A DNA stretch of 64,000 bases from Skermanella rosea. GTDB taxonomy: Bacteria; Pseudomonadota; Alphaproteobacteria; Azospirillales; Azospirillaceae. Shown here one piece after another: positions 43,516 through 52,875 of the stretch. A program made the translations under genes and the position numbers. Location: the NCBI RefSeq assembly GCF_016806835.2, contig NZ_CP086111.1, positions 5,883,471 through 5,947,470 of the forward strand, written 5' to 3'. Under the pieces are notes generated by a model that was given only the letters and a program-made list of their open reading frames with translations, was not told the DNA's origin and ran no database searches. Position 1 is the first letter of the stretch. The number at the start of each line of letters is the position of its first letter.

Positions 43516-46500
43516 AGCTCTCCCACCTGTTCATCGAGCGACCGATCTTCGCGACGGTCCTCTCGATCCTGATCACCCTGATCGGCGGCTTCGCCTATTT
43601 CACCCTGCCGGTCGCCCAGTACCCCGAGATCGCGCCGCCGACCATCGTGGTCAACGCGACATATCCCGGCGCCTCCGCCGAGGTGGTCGCCGACACGGTC
43701 GCCGCTCCCCTGGAGCAGGAGATCAACGGCGTCGAGAACATGCTCTACATGTCCTCGCAGTCGACCGGCGACGGGCGCCTGGTGGTGACCATCAGCTTCG
43801 CGCTCGGCACCGACCTGGACACCGCCCAGGTGCTGGTCCAGAACCGGGTCGCGGTGGCCGAGCCGCGCCTTCCGGAGGAGGTCCGGCGGCTGGGCGTGAC
43901 GGTCCGCAAGAACTCGCCCGACATGCTGATGGTGATCCATCTCAGCTCGCCCGACGAGTCCCGCGACCAGCTCTACATCTCCAACTACGCGACATTGCAG
44001 GTCAAGGACGTGCTGGCCCGGCTCGACGGCGTCGGCGACGTCCAGGTGTTCGGCGCCCGCGACTACGCCATGCGGATCTGGCTGGACCCCGACCGGATCG
44101 CCAGCCGCAACCTGACCCCCGGCGAGGTGGTGGCGGCGCTGCGCTCGCAGAACGTCCAGGTGGCGTCCGGCGTGCTCAACCAGCCGCCGGTACCGACGCC
44201 GGGAGCCTTCCAGCTCAACATCGAGACGCTGGGCCGGCTAATCGATCCCCGGCAGTTCTCCAACATCGTCGTCCGGACCGACCCCGACGGCCGGGTAACG
44301 CGCGTCCGGGATATCGGCCGGGTCGAGCTGGCGGCCCAGGACTACGGCACCAACGGCTATCTGGACGAGCGAGTGGCCGTGCCGCTGCTGATCTTCCAGC
44401 GGCCCGGCTCCAACGCGCTGGAGACCGCCGAACGGCTGAAGGCGACCATGGCCGAGCTGTCCCGGTCGTTCCCCGAAGGCCTCCAATACGACATCGTCTA
44501 CAACCCGACCGAATTCATCGCCGAATCGGTCAACGAGGTGATCAAGACGATCTTCGAGGCGGTCGTCCTGGTCGTCATCGTCGTGATCCTGTTCCTCCAG
44601 ACCTGGCGCGCCTCGATCATCCCGATCCTGGCGATCCCGGTGTCGCTGGTCGGCACCTTCACCGTGCTGGCCCTGCTGGGCTACTCGCTCAACACCCTTT
44701 CGCTATTCGGCCTGGTACTGGCGATCGGCATCGTGGTCGACGACGCGATCGTGGTGGTGGAGAACGTCGAGCGCAACCTTCGGCAGGGCATGTCCCCGCG
44801 CGAGGCGGCGCACCGGACCATGGACGAGGTCGGCGGCGCCCTGATCGCGATCGCGCTGGTGCTGACCGCGGTGTTCATCCCGGCGGCCTTCGTCTCCGGC
44901 ATCTCCGGCCAGTTCTTCCGCCAGTTCGCCGTCACGATCGCCGCGGCGACCGCGATCTCCTGCTTCGTGTCGCTGACCCTCAGCCCGGCGCTCTGCGCCC
45001 TGCTGTTCAAGCCGCACGGGCACGAGGAGCACAAGCGGGCCTCGCCGCTGATGCGGCCGGTCAACGCCTTCTTCCGCGGCTTCAACCGGCTGTTCGACCG
45101 GCTCGCCGGCGGCTACGGCGGCATGACCCGGCGGCTGGTCCGGCTGCCGCTGCTGGTGCTGCCGGTCTACGGCCTGCTGGTCGGGGCGACCTGGTGGCAG
45201 TTCGACCGGGCGCCCACCGGCTTCATTCCCAACCAGGACCAGGGCTACCTGATCACGGTGATCCAGCTCCCGCCCGGGGCCTCGCTCGCCCGCACCGACG
45301 CCGTCGTGCGCGAGGCGACAAGGATCATCCTGGAGACGGAGGGCATCGCCCACGCCGTGCCGTTCGCCGGGTTCGACGGCGCCACCTTCACCAACGCGTC
45401 CAACGCCGGCGCCATCTTCGCCGCCATGGAGCCGTTCGAGGAACGGCTGCCCAGGGGCCTGACCGCCGACCGGCTCCAGCAGGAGCTGTTCGGCCGGCTC
45501 TCCGGCATCCAGGACGCCTTCATCATCACGATCCCGCCGCCGCCGGTCCGCGGCATCGGCAATTCCGGCGGCTTCAAGATGATCGTCCAGGACAAGCGGG
45601 GCCGCGGCCTCGACGCGCTGGAGGAGGCGACGCAGGAGATCGTGGGGGCGGCCAACGGCACGCCGGGACTGGTCGGCGTCTTCTCCCTGTTCAACACCTC
45701 GACGCCCAAGGTCTTCGCCGACATCGACCGGCTGCGCGCCCAGATGCTCGGCGTCTCGGCCGACCGCGTGTTCGAGACGCTGGAGGTCTATCTGGGATCC
45801 ACCTTCGTCAACGAGTTCAACTTCCTGGGCCGCACCTACCGGGTGACCGCCCAGGCCGACGGCTCGTTCCGCGACGATCCCCGCGACATCGCCAACCTGA
45901 AGACCCGCAACGAGCGGGGCGAGATGGTGCCGATCGGCTCGGTCGCCGAGCTGCGCGACACCACCGGCCCGTACCGGGTGACCCGCTACAACCTCTATCC
46001 CTCCACGGAGGTCCAGGGCGCCACCCTGCCGGGCTATTCCACCGGCTTCGGCCTGGACGCCATGGAACGGATCGCGGCGGAGCGGCTGCCCGACGGCTTC
46101 GGCTACGAGTGGACCGAACTGGCCTACCAGGAACGGGGAGCCGGCGACAGCGGGCTGCTGATCTTCGGCATGTCGGTGGTGTTCGTCTTCCTGCTGCTGG
46201 CCGCCCAGTACGAGAGCTGGACGCTGCCCTTCTCGGTCATCCTGATCGTGCCGATGTGCCTGCTGGCCGCCGTCACCGGATTGCTGATCCGGGGCATGTC
46301 GGTGGACATCCTGGCCCAGGTCGGGTTCGTCGTGCTGGTGGGACTGGCGGCCAAGAACGCGATCCTGATCGTGGAGTTCGCCAAGCAGGCCGAGGACGAG
46401 GGCATGAGCCGGTTCGACGCGGCGGTGGAAGCGGCGCGCACCCGCCTGCGGCCGATCCTGATGACCTCCTTCGCGTTCATCCTGGGCGTCGTGCCCCTGA

Positions 46501-46691
46501 TGATCGCACAGGGCGCCGGTGCCGAGATGCGCCAGTCGCTCGGCACGGCGGTGTTCTACGGCATGCTCGGCGTCACCTTCTTCGGGCTGATCTTCACGCC
46601 CGTGTTCTACACGGTGATGCGCAGCTTCGCCCGCAAGCCCCGGGAGACGGCGCCGGCCCAAGGATCGGCACCGCCGGCCCCGGCGGAGTAG
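43512..46691 (+). CDS. HAE1-type RND multidrug efflux pump
   Basis: 1059 aa inner-membrane pump with twelve helices and two large periplasmic loops. N-terminus KLSHLFIERPIFATVLSILI. Proton-relay aspartates are in GIVVDDAIVVVENVERN, and helix 10-12 signatures in LVGLAAKNAILIVEFAKQ. The start is a TTG in TTGA overlapping the adaptor stop. No outer-membrane factor or local regulator is encoded beside it. Substrate unknown. Confidence 0.96.
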   Translation: MKLSHLFIERPIFATVLSILITLIGGFAYFTLPVAQYPEIAPPTIVVNATYPGASAEVVADTVAAPLEQEINGVENMLYMSSQSTGDGRLVVTISFALGTDLDTAQVLVQNRVAVAEPRLPEEVRRLGVTVRKNSPDMLMVIHLSSPDESRDQLYISNYATLQVKDVLARLDGVGDVQVFGARDYAMRIWLDPDRIASRNLTPGEVVAALRSQNVQVASGVLNQPPVPTPGAFQLNIETLGRLIDPRQFSNIVVRTDPDGRVTRVRDIGRVELAAQDYGTNGYLDERVAVPLLIFQRPGSNALETAERLKATMAELSRSFPEGLQYDIVYNPTEFIAESVNEVIKTIFEAVVLVVIVVILFLQTWRASIIPILAIPVSLVGTFTVLALLGYSLNTLSLFGLVLAIGIVVDDAIVVVENVERNLRQGMSPREAAHRTMDEVGGALIAIALVLTAVFIPAAFVSGISGQFFRQFAVTIAAATAISCFVSLTLSPALCALLFKPHGHEEHKRASPLMRPVNAFFRGFNRLFDRLAGGYGGMTRRLVRLPLLVLPVYGLLVGATWWQFDRAPTGFIPNQDQGYLITVIQLPPGASLARTDAVVREATRIILETEGIAHAVPFAGFDGATFTNASNAGAIFAAMEPFEERLPRGLTADRLQQELFGRLSGIQDAFIITIPPPPVRGIGNSGGFKMIVQDKRGRGLDALEEATQEIVGAANGTPGLVGVFSLFNTSTPKVFADIDRLRAQMLGVSADRVFETLEVYLGSTFVNEFNFLGRTYRVTAQADGSFRDDPRDIANLKTRNERGEMVPIGSVAELRDTTGPYRVTRYNLYPSTEVQGATLPGYSTGFGLDAMERIAAERLPDGFGYEWTELAYQERGAGDSGLLIFGMSVVFVFLLLAAQYESWTLPFSVILIVPMCLLAAVTGLLIRGMSVDILAQVGFVVLVGLAAKNAILIVEFAKQAEDEGMSRFDAAVEAARTRLRPILMTSFAFILGVVPLMIAQGAGAEMRQSLGTAVFYGMLGVTFFGLIFTPVFYTVMRSFARKPRETAPAQGSAPPAPAE

Positions 46692-46721
46692 GGCAGGGAA
46701 GGGGCAGGGAAAGGGGTTGCG

Positions 46722-47354
46722 TCAGTTCGAGACGAGCAGGCGCAGCCCCAGCCCCGCCAGGACGACGCCCAGCGTCGCCTCCAGTCCCCGGCGCAGGCGG
46801 CGGTACGCGGCGGTGACCGCATCGGCGGACAGGGCCACCGCCAGCATGGTGTGCCAGCCGAGCGACAGCAGGACGGCGCCCGCCACCGCGATCACCCCGA
46901 TCGAGGCGGGCGTCTCCGGCGTCAGGAACACGCTGGTCAGCGAAACCCAGAAGACGCCGGCCTTCGGGTTCAGCAGCATCAGCCCGAACCCCCGCGCGAT
47001 GCCGCCGCGGGCGGCGGGGGACGGCGCCGGCTCTCCCGCCGGTTCAGCGTCCGGGCCGGTGCGGCGCAGCGCCGCCCGGATCGACAGGAACGCCAGGTAG
47101 AGCAGGAACATCCCGCCGCCGACCCGCAGGCCGGTGCCGATCCACGGATGCCTTGCCGCCAGCAAGGCCACGCCGAACACGGCCGCGAACCCCCAGACCG
47201 CCTCGCCGATCGCCATCCCGAACGCGACCTTGACCGCGGCCGCGCGCCCCCGTTGCAGCGCCGTTCCCAGAAGCACGGCGAAGTTCGGCCCGGGGCTGAC
47301 CAGGGCTAGCACGAAGGCCGCCCAGAACGCGGCGAGCAGGGAAGCGGCGACCAT
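46722..47354 (-). CDS. LysE/RhtB-family exporter
   Basis: 210 aa, six membrane helices. Family motifs are VSPGPNFAVLLGTALQRGR near the N-terminus and MLLNPKAGVFWVSL in the middle. Exports amino acids or related metabolites. It is convergent with the RND operon. Confidence 0.9.
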   Translation of the reverse strand: MVAASLLAAFWAAFVLALVSPGPNFAVLLGTALQRGRAAAVKVAFGMAIGEAVWGFAAVFGVALLAARHPWIGTGLRVGGGMFLLYLAFLSIRAALRRTGPDAEPAGEPAPSPAARGGIARGFGLMLLNPKAGVFWVSLTSVFLTPETPASIGVIAVAGAVLLSLGWHTMLAVALSADAVTAAYRRLRRGLEATLGVVLAGLGLRLLVSN

Positions 47355-47448
47355 GGATCCTTCTCCGGAAGAATATTCAGCGGAAGCGCGGCGGGAACCG
47401 GCGGCGACTCGGCCCGGTTCTAACCTTGAGCAACCGGAGACCTATGAC

Positions 47449-47610
47449 ATGACGACCGAAAAAGACAAGGACCAGACGCGGCAGAACCCGGCGGGCGAGA
47501 ACCAGGACCCCAACCGGAAGGCGCCGGCCGACCATCCCTCGGACCCGCCGACCAGCGGCGCCCCCGGCAATACGGGCACCGACGACAGCCTGAACACCAC
47601 GTCGGCCTGA
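47449..47610 (+). CDS. Small hydrophilic protein (53 aa)
   Basis: MTTEKDKDQTRQNPAGENQD then an Asn/Pro/Asp-rich disordered sequence ending NTTSA. CGGAG lies about nine bases before the ATG at 47449. No domain; likely unstructured. Real-gene status rests on the ribosome site and position only. Confidence 0.5.
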   Translation: MTTEKDKDQTRQNPAGENQDPNRKAPADHPSDPPTSGAPGNTGTDDSLNTTSA

Positions 47611-47626
47611 CCGGGTCCGCCCACTC

Positions 47627-47989
47627 TCAGACCTGCGGTTCGGAGTCCTTCGCCGACCGGCGGAGATTGTTGATCAGCACGTTGATCAGCTGCACCACCA
47701 GCGGATCGGCCCGGTTGATCGCCTGCCGCAGCACGCTGGCCGGCATCTCCAGCAACTGGGTCTCGCCCGCGGCGCTGGCGTTCGCCATGCGCGGCTGGCG
47801 GTCCAGGATCGCCATCTCGCCGAACAGCCCGCCGGTCTCGACCTCGCCGATGATCTTCTTGTCGGCCTCGTCCCCGACCCAGATGATCACGGACCCGCGC
47901 TCGACCAGGTAGAGGAAGGTACCGGTTTCACCCTTCCGGAAGATCACCTCGCCGGGGGAATACTGCTTGTGCTGGAAGGTCGCGGCCAT
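47627..47989 (-). CDS. Single-domain cyclic-nucleotide-binding protein
   Basis: 120 aa. A cNMP-binding beta-roll: YSPGEVIFRKGETGTFLYLVERGSV, then GLFGEMAILDRQPRMANASA, the phosphate-binding cassette with the Arg. There is no DNA-binding domain or other effector, so it is a stand-alone sensor. A broken copy of its first 30 codons lies at 48957-49052. Confidence 0.85.
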   Translation of the reverse strand: MAATFQHKQYSPGEVIFRKGETGTFLYLVERGSVIIWVGDEADKKIIGEVETGGLFGEMAILDRQPRMANASAAGETQLLEMPASVLRQAINRADPLVVQLINVLINNLRRSAKDSEPQV

Positions 47990-48174
47990 GGGGAACTTCC
48001 GTCGCGGTTCGGAGACTGATTAGACATCGCAGCGACTGTGCAACACCGTCCGCGACCGCGCAAGCCGGTCCGTCGGGAACGATCGCTCCATGACAAAGAG
48101 ACGCGCCGGCCGACCAGTTCCTTCCAGGATTCAGCCGGCCCTGAACCTGGGCATGTCGTTGCCACGGCACCTCC

Positions 48175-48291
48175 TCAGCCATGCCGCATGCCTGCCAACG
48201 TCCTCTCCAGGTCCTGCCGCAGGCCCGGAATGTCCCGCTGGACGGTCTGCCAAACAGGTTTCAGGACGATGGCGTCGCCCTCGGGACCCAT
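48175..48291 (-). pseudogene. HepT (DUF86) toxin stub
   Basis: 38 codons after the MNT gene: MGPEGDAIVLKPVWQTVQRD, then IPGLRQDLERTL. The WQTVQRDIPGLRQDLE pattern is the C-terminal helix of HepT ribonuclease toxins. The first ~75 residues, including the RxxxxH active site, are missing, so the toxin is inactive. Confidence 0.55.
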
Positions 48292-48297
48292 TCCCCG

Positions 48298-48588
48298 TCA
48301 CAGCGGCCTCGCCTCCCGCAGCACCCGTGCGCGGAATCGCGGCGACAGGGACAGGGGCGTGCGTACGTCGAACGGAACGCCGGTCAGGGTCTCGGCCTCC
48401 CGCTTCAGCCGCGCCAGATCCAGCAACGTCGTGGTTTCCGACGGCTCGACCAGAAGGTCGACGTCGCTGTCTTCCGTGTCATCACGCCGTGATACCGAAC
48501 CGAACACCCGTACATTCGATACGCCGTGCCGGCGGGCGATATCCAGGATGCCCTGTCGATGCTTGTCCAGAACCTGCGATGGTCGCAT
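48298..48588 (-). CDS. MNT-type minimal nucleotidyltransferase (antitoxin-like)
   Basis: 96 aa. Nucleotidyltransferase core VRVFGSVSRRDDTEDSDVDL, with GS and DxD. In intact HepT/MNT systems this enzyme adds AMP to HepT and neutralises it. Here only a HepT stub follows seven bases downstream, so it is an orphan. The ATG at 48588 was chosen as the only start that keeps the N-terminal helix. Confidence 0.85.
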   Translation of the reverse strand: MRPSQVLDKHRQGILDIARRHGVSNVRVFGSVSRRDDTEDSDVDLLVEPSETTTLLDLARLKREAETLTGVPFDVRTPLSLSPRFRARVLREARPL

Positions 48589-48770
48589 CGCGATATTCCC
48601 CGATCACCAACCGGACCGCACCCGGAAGGCGCTGTCTTCACATAATATGGCAACGATCCCCGGTCGCAAACCGGAATGCCGAGGCCGGGCGATCGGGTAA
48701 AGGAACGCCTGACATTTCGGTAGCGTTCCGAATCCGACGGCGGCCACCGATCCGGCGACGGGGTGGCACG

Positions 48771-48980
48771 ATGGAGGCGACCGGCGCTCCGGGCAAGACG
48801 CTCGTTCATCTGGAGCATTCCCGATCCCTCCCGGACCCGCGACGGCGCGGCAAGGTGGCCTACCCGCTCGACGACTTGACGGTGCGCCGGTCGTATCCTG
48901 CGAAGGGCAAGAAGGCCGTCATCCCCATGGTCTCCGCCTTCGCGGCGCGCCGGCACCTCGTGCTCGGCCAAGTAGAGGAA
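48771..48980 (+). pseudogene. ISAs1-family transposase remnant with internal deletion
   Basis: The frame reads LVHLEHSRSLPDPRRRGKVA YPLDD (N-terminal DDE_Tnp_1-associated motif) and then jumps directly to LTVRRSYPAKGKKAVIPMVS AFAARRHLVLGQ, which is normally about 90 residues further on. The middle and the C-terminus are missing. It ends where the copied cNMP-binding fragment begins. Confidence 0.7.
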
Positions 48981-49052
48981 GGTACCGGTTCCGCCTTTCC
49001 GAAATATCACCTCGCCGGGTGAATACTGCTTGTGCTGGAAGGTCGCGGCAAT
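48957..49052 (-). pseudogene. Broken duplicate of the cNMP-binding protein 5' end
   Basis: Translates to AATFQHKQYSPGEVIFRKGG and then TGTFLYL, nearly identical to the start of the product of 47627-47989. The start codon is ATT instead of ATG and the copy ends after about 30 codons. Similarity continues about 20 bases upstream of the start. Confidence 0.8.
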
Positions 49053-49094
49053 GCTGAGCTTCCGTCGCGGTTCGCATGCACCGGTTTTCGACCG

Positions 49095-49412
49095 TCAGGC
49101 CCGCCTTTTTCGTCGCTCATGTTCCATGTATGCCCGCAGGACCGCATTCATCCGTGTCTGGTAACCCGCTCCTTCCGACTTGAAGAAGTCGAGCACGTCC
49201 TTGTCGAGCCGGATATTGATAGCCGCCTTGCTGGGGGGAGCGACGAATCGGGCCTGATCGAACCACGCCTCATCGACCAGCGGCGCCGCATCCGGGTCGT
49301 CGCGCACCGCCGCCTCGATATCCCGGTCGGTCAAGGCATCGAACCCGCTCCAATCAGCCTTCGCCGATTTCAGACCGGCGCGCGAGCGCCTGACGGTATG
49401 ATCGTTGCTCAT
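49095..49412 (-). CDS. brnA: BrnA-family antitoxin
   Basis: 105 aa. The C-terminal ribbon-helix-helix has SKAAINIRLDKDVLDFFKSE and YQTRMNAVLRAYMEHERR, as in BrnA, which binds BrnT and represses the operon. The ATG at 49412 overlaps the brnT 3' end by 59 bases; a later start is possible. Confidence 0.88.
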   Translation of the reverse strand: MSNDHTVRRSRAGLKSAKADWSGFDALTDRDIEAAVRDDPDAAPLVDEAWFDQARFVAPPSKAAINIRLDKDVLDFFKSEGAGYQTRMNAVLRAYMEHERRKRRA

Positions 49413-49656
49413 CCCTGTCCGCCTTCCTGGCCGAAATGATCCGGCGCCTGCCGTTGCGCCATGTATAGGCGACGAAAACCGCACGGCCCTCGATTTCGCC
49501 GATCGCGCAGATCCGCTCCTCGCCGTAATCGGTACGGCGATCGGGCCACTCATAGACGAAGCCGTCCCAGATCAGAAGCGCCACATCGAAACTCAGCCTG
49601 TGCTTCCGCTGGTTGCTCAGGTTCTTACGACTGTCCCACTCGTATTCGGCGTCCAT
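49354..49656 (-). CDS. brnT: BrnT-family ribonuclease toxin
   Basis: 100 aa. BrnT fold: YEWDSRKNLSNQRKHRLSFD, then YEWPDRRTDYGEERICAIGE and IISARKADRDEQRSY. The catalytic residues in the RKN/KH and RRxxxxR regions appear intact. First gene of the toxin-antitoxin operon, preceded by a perfect palindrome at 49671-49682. Confidence 0.9.
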   Translation of the reverse strand: MDAEYEWDSRKNLSNQRKHRLSFDVALLIWDGFVYEWPDRRTDYGEERICAIGEIEGRAVFVAYTWRNGRRRIISARKADRDEQRSYRQALARRSEIGEG

Positions 49657-49670
49657 CGCATCTCTACACC

Positions 49671-49682
49671 ATGTATATACAT
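49671..49682. promoter_or_regulatory. brnTA operator candidate
   Basis: A perfect palindrome ATGTATATACAT lies 15 bases upstream of the brnT ATG, where the ribbon-helix-helix BrnA is expected to bind for autoregulation. Confidence 0.5.
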
Positions 49683-49717
49683 TCGAGAAGTCGGCCGCAA
49701 CGGTGGCCACGGGAATC

Positions 49718-51241
49718 CTACCGCCCCGGGACGATCCGCCGGTAGCTGAGCGCCTCCGCGACGTGCAGGCGGCGCACAGGCGTGCTCCCTTCCATGTCGG
49801 CCAGGGTGCGGGCGACACGCAGGACCCGGTGATAGCCCCGCGCGGACAGGCGCATGCGCTCGGCGGCCTCGGTCAGCAGGGCGCGGCCGGGCTGGTCGGG
49901 GCTCGCCACCTTCTCAAGCAGTTCCCCGTCCGCCTCGGCATTGGTCCGCGGCCCGGTGTCCTCCCCGCCCGGAACGTGGAACCGCTCCGCCTGGATGGCG
50001 CGGGCGGCCGCCACCCGGGCGGCCACCTCGGCGCTGCCCTCGGCCGGGGGCGGCAGGCTGAGGTCGGCGGCGCTGACCGGCGGGACGTCCACATGACAGT
50101 CGATCCGGTCGAACAGGGGGCCGCTGATCCGGCTCTGGTACTGGACGCCGCATTTCGGCGCCTGGGAGCAGGCCCTGGCTGGATCGCCCAGATAGCCGCA
50201 GCGGCACGGGTTCATCGCCGCGATCAGCTGGAACCGCGCCGGATACGTGACATGGTGGTTCGCCCGCGCGATCGTGACCCGGCCGGTCTCCAGCGGCTGG
50301 CGCAGCGCCTCCAGCACCTGCCGCGGGAATTCGGGCAGTTCGTCCAGGAACAGAACGCCCTTGTGCGCCAGGCTGATCTCCCCCGGCTTGGCGCGCGAGC
50401 CGCCGCCGACCAGGGCCGGCAGGCTGGTGCCCTGGTGCGGCTCCCGGAACTGCCTGTTGCGCAGGATCCTGCCGCCCTGGAGATGCCCGGCGACGCTGTG
50501 GATCATCGAGACCTCCAGCGCCTCCTTCGGTTCCAGCGGCGGCAGGATGCCGGGCAGCCGGGCGGCCAGCATCGACTTGCCCGATCCCGGCGGACCGACC
50601 ATCAGCAGGTTGTGGTTTCCCGACGCCGCGACCTCCAGGGCGCGCTTGGCGGTCTCCTGGCCCTTGACGTCGCGCAGGTCCGGCATGCTGGTCGAGATCT
50701 CCTCCACGTACCGGCGCGGGGGGGCCAGCACCTGGGTTCCCTTGAAGTGGTTGATCAGCGACAGCAGGGACGGGGCCGCCAGCACCTCCAGCCCGTTGGC
50801 CCAAGCGGCCTCGCTGCCGCAGGCGGCGGGGCAGATCAGGCCCCGTTCCTGCTGGAGCGCCCCGAGCGCCGCCGGCAGCACGCCCGCCACGGCGGTCAGG
50901 CTGCCGTCGAGCGCCAGCTCGCCGAGTGCCGTATATCCGGCGATCTCCTCCACCGGCAGGACGCCCATGGCGGCCAGCAGCCCCAGCGCGATCGGCAGGT
51001 CGTAGTGGCTGCCTTCCTTCTGCACGTCGGCCGGCGCCATGTTGACGGTGATGCGCTTGGGCGGAAGCGACAGGCCCAGCGCCTGGAAGGCGCCGCGCAC
51101 CCGCTCCCGGCTCTCGCCGACCGCCTTGTCCGGCAGGCCCACGACGGTGAAGGCGACCACCCCGCCGGAGACCTGGACCTGCACATCGATGTTCAGCACC
51201 TCGATGCCCTGGAATGCAACCGTATTGACCCGCGCAACCAA
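49718..51241 (-). CDS. comM: ComM/YifB-family AAA+ (Mg-chelatase-like) protein
   Basis: 507 aa. An N-terminal Lon-protease-like domain (VARVNTVAFQGIEVLNIDVQ), an AAA+ domain with Walker A GPPGSGKSMLAARLPG and Walker B VLFLDELPEFPRQVLEALRQ, a zinc-like NPCRCGYLGD cluster and a C-terminal lid ARGYHRVLRVARTLADME. ComM is a branch-migration helicase for natural transformation. The start is a TTG at 51241 after GGAGGG; no ATG fits the conserved VARVN beginning. Confidence 0.93.
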   Translation of the reverse strand: MVARVNTVAFQGIEVLNIDVQVQVSGGVVAFTVVGLPDKAVGESRERVRGAFQALGLSLPPKRITVNMAPADVQKEGSHYDLPIALGLLAAMGVLPVEEIAGYTALGELALDGSLTAVAGVLPAALGALQQERGLICPAACGSEAAWANGLEVLAAPSLLSLINHFKGTQVLAPPRRYVEEISTSMPDLRDVKGQETAKRALEVAASGNHNLLMVGPPGSGKSMLAARLPGILPPLEPKEALEVSMIHSVAGHLQGGRILRNRQFREPHQGTSLPALVGGGSRAKPGEISLAHKGVLFLDELPEFPRQVLEALRQPLETGRVTIARANHHVTYPARFQLIAAMNPCRCGYLGDPARACSQAPKCGVQYQSRISGPLFDRIDCHVDVPPVSAADLSLPPPAEGSAEVAARVAAARAIQAERFHVPGGEDTGPRTNAEADGELLEKVASPDQPGRALLTEAAERMRLSARGYHRVLRVARTLADMEGSTPVRRLHVAEALSYRRIVPGR

Positions 51242-51522
51242 CGTGACGCCCTCCGCCTGCCGACGCACGCGACTGTATGGGGTTGGCGGGCACCTTGCCA
51301 GCATCGTCACGGGATTCGGGCGGCGTTCTCCTCCGGTCGGATTGCCGCAGGCTTGCCGGCCAGGCAACATATCCGCCCGCCGCGCCTTCAATCCCCGTAT
51401 GCGACCCTCTCCGCGGGACGAATCGCATTTGTCGGAACCGGGCAGCGTGGTAAGAGGCGACGGTACCGGTCCGGGACGGCGGACCGGCCGATCTGACGAC
51501 ATTCGGGGATGGCAGGCTGGCG

Positions 51523-52836
51523 ATGCGGAACTTGACTTCGGAAGGGCAGGCGAGGATCGCCGAGATCGCCCAGCGCCACGGAATCAGCACCGACGGCGCG
51601 ATGACCATGCTGGACGCGCTGGTGCGCGGCGGCGGCACCATGGCCCAGTTCAGCCATCCCGACTTCGGCGGCTCGGGCCAGTGGATGATGGGCGGCATGA
51701 CCATGGTCAGCGACCTGTTCAACAACGCGCTGAAGGCCCGGGTCGATAATGTCTGCGTCGAGCTGTCCAACCTGCTGGCCAACGACCAGGGTTGGCTGTG
51801 GGAGCCGGCGCCGGTCCAATCCCAGTCCCAATACTCCCAACCCTCTTCGAGCCTGTCCGGATCGTTCGGCGGCTGGAATTCCGGGTCCTGGTGGCCGGCC
51901 GACCTGGGCCAGCCGAACTCCAGCGGCGGCCAGAACGACATCCGCTACGCCTATTTCGGCCATGCCAACCGCTTGGCGGTCGATATCGCCGGGACGGTGA
52001 CGGTGTACGATACCGGCGACCACATGATCTCCGGCGTGTCGCAGCAGCAGGGGAACGGCTGGACCGTGACCTTCACCAGCCAGTACGGCACGGTGCCGGT
52101 CAGCAGCCTGCGCGTCGTCGGCGGAGCCGGGGAGCAGCCCGCTCCGGCACCCACGTTCCAGGAACCCGCCTATCGGGAGCCTTCGCCGCCTCCCATGCCG
52201 GCGGCACCGACGGCCGCGCCGGGGAATGCCGCGCTGGAGCAGGATTACCTGTCCGGCAGCACCTGGACCTTCGGCCCGGCCGGCGAGGAGCCGTTCGGCC
52301 TCGTGACCCTGTCGCCCGAAGGCGGCATCGCCGGGGACGTCCATCCGCGGGCGCGGTTCTGGTCGGTCGAGAACGGCGTGCTGAGCTTCTACGACGCCGA
52401 CGGCCGCACCTCGGTGCGCTTTTCGACCCTGGCTCCGGAGGGCGGCGTCCCGGTGATCCGGGGCGACGATCCGTCCGCTCCCGGCCAGGATTATGTCCTT
52501 CGCAGCCCCGCCGCCCGGGAGGCGGCACCCCCGCCGCCGGCATCCGCGCCCGGCGCGCTGCCGATCCCGGTCGATCTCAGCGCCGGGGACTGGGCGCTGG
52601 AGGACGCTTCCGGCCAGACCCTCGCGACGCTGCGCCTGATGCCGGACCAGTCGATCGCGGGCGGGCGCCCGACCGAGGTGCGCTGGCGGACCGAGGGCGA
52701 CACACTGGTCCTGCTCCACGGCAGCGGCCGGCCGACCGCCCGGTTCGACACGTTCCAGTTCCGCGCCGGGCGCTGGTCGCTGACCGGCTCGCTCCAGAGC
52801 GATCCCGGCGTGTCCCTGACGCTCCGGCAGACCTGA
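51523..52836 (+). CDS. SHOCT-domain protein with duplicated C-terminal domain
   Basis: 437 aa, no signal peptide. The N-terminal ~85 residues (LTSEGQARIAEIAQRHGISTD, then MLDALVRGGGTM, LFNNALKARVD) are SHOCT-like. A proline-rich linker follows. Two similar beta-rich domains at about 243-300 and 352-430 each contain an S/GxW...L, L-x4-SIAG pattern then FD. The function is unknown; SHOCT often sits on membrane-associated or scaffold proteins. Confidence 0.75.
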   Translation: MRNLTSEGQARIAEIAQRHGISTDGAMTMLDALVRGGGTMAQFSHPDFGGSGQWMMGGMTMVSDLFNNALKARVDNVCVELSNLLANDQGWLWEPAPVQSQSQYSQPSSSLSGSFGGWNSGSWWPADLGQPNSSGGQNDIRYAYFGHANRLAVDIAGTVTVYDTGDHMISGVSQQQGNGWTVTFTSQYGTVPVSSLRVVGGAGEQPAPAPTFQEPAYREPSPPPMPAAPTAAPGNAALEQDYLSGSTWTFGPAGEEPFGLVTLSPEGGIAGDVHPRARFWSVENGVLSFYDADGRTSVRFSTLAPEGGVPVIRGDDPSAPGQDYVLRSPAAREAAPPPPASAPGALPIPVDLSAGDWALEDASGQTLATLRLMPDQSIAGGRPTEVRWRTEGDTLVLLHGSGRPTARFDTFQFRAGRWSLTGSLQSDPGVSLTLRQT

Positions 52837-52875
52837 CCCGAAGAACACCCCGTCCCGAAACAACCTGGATCATCC

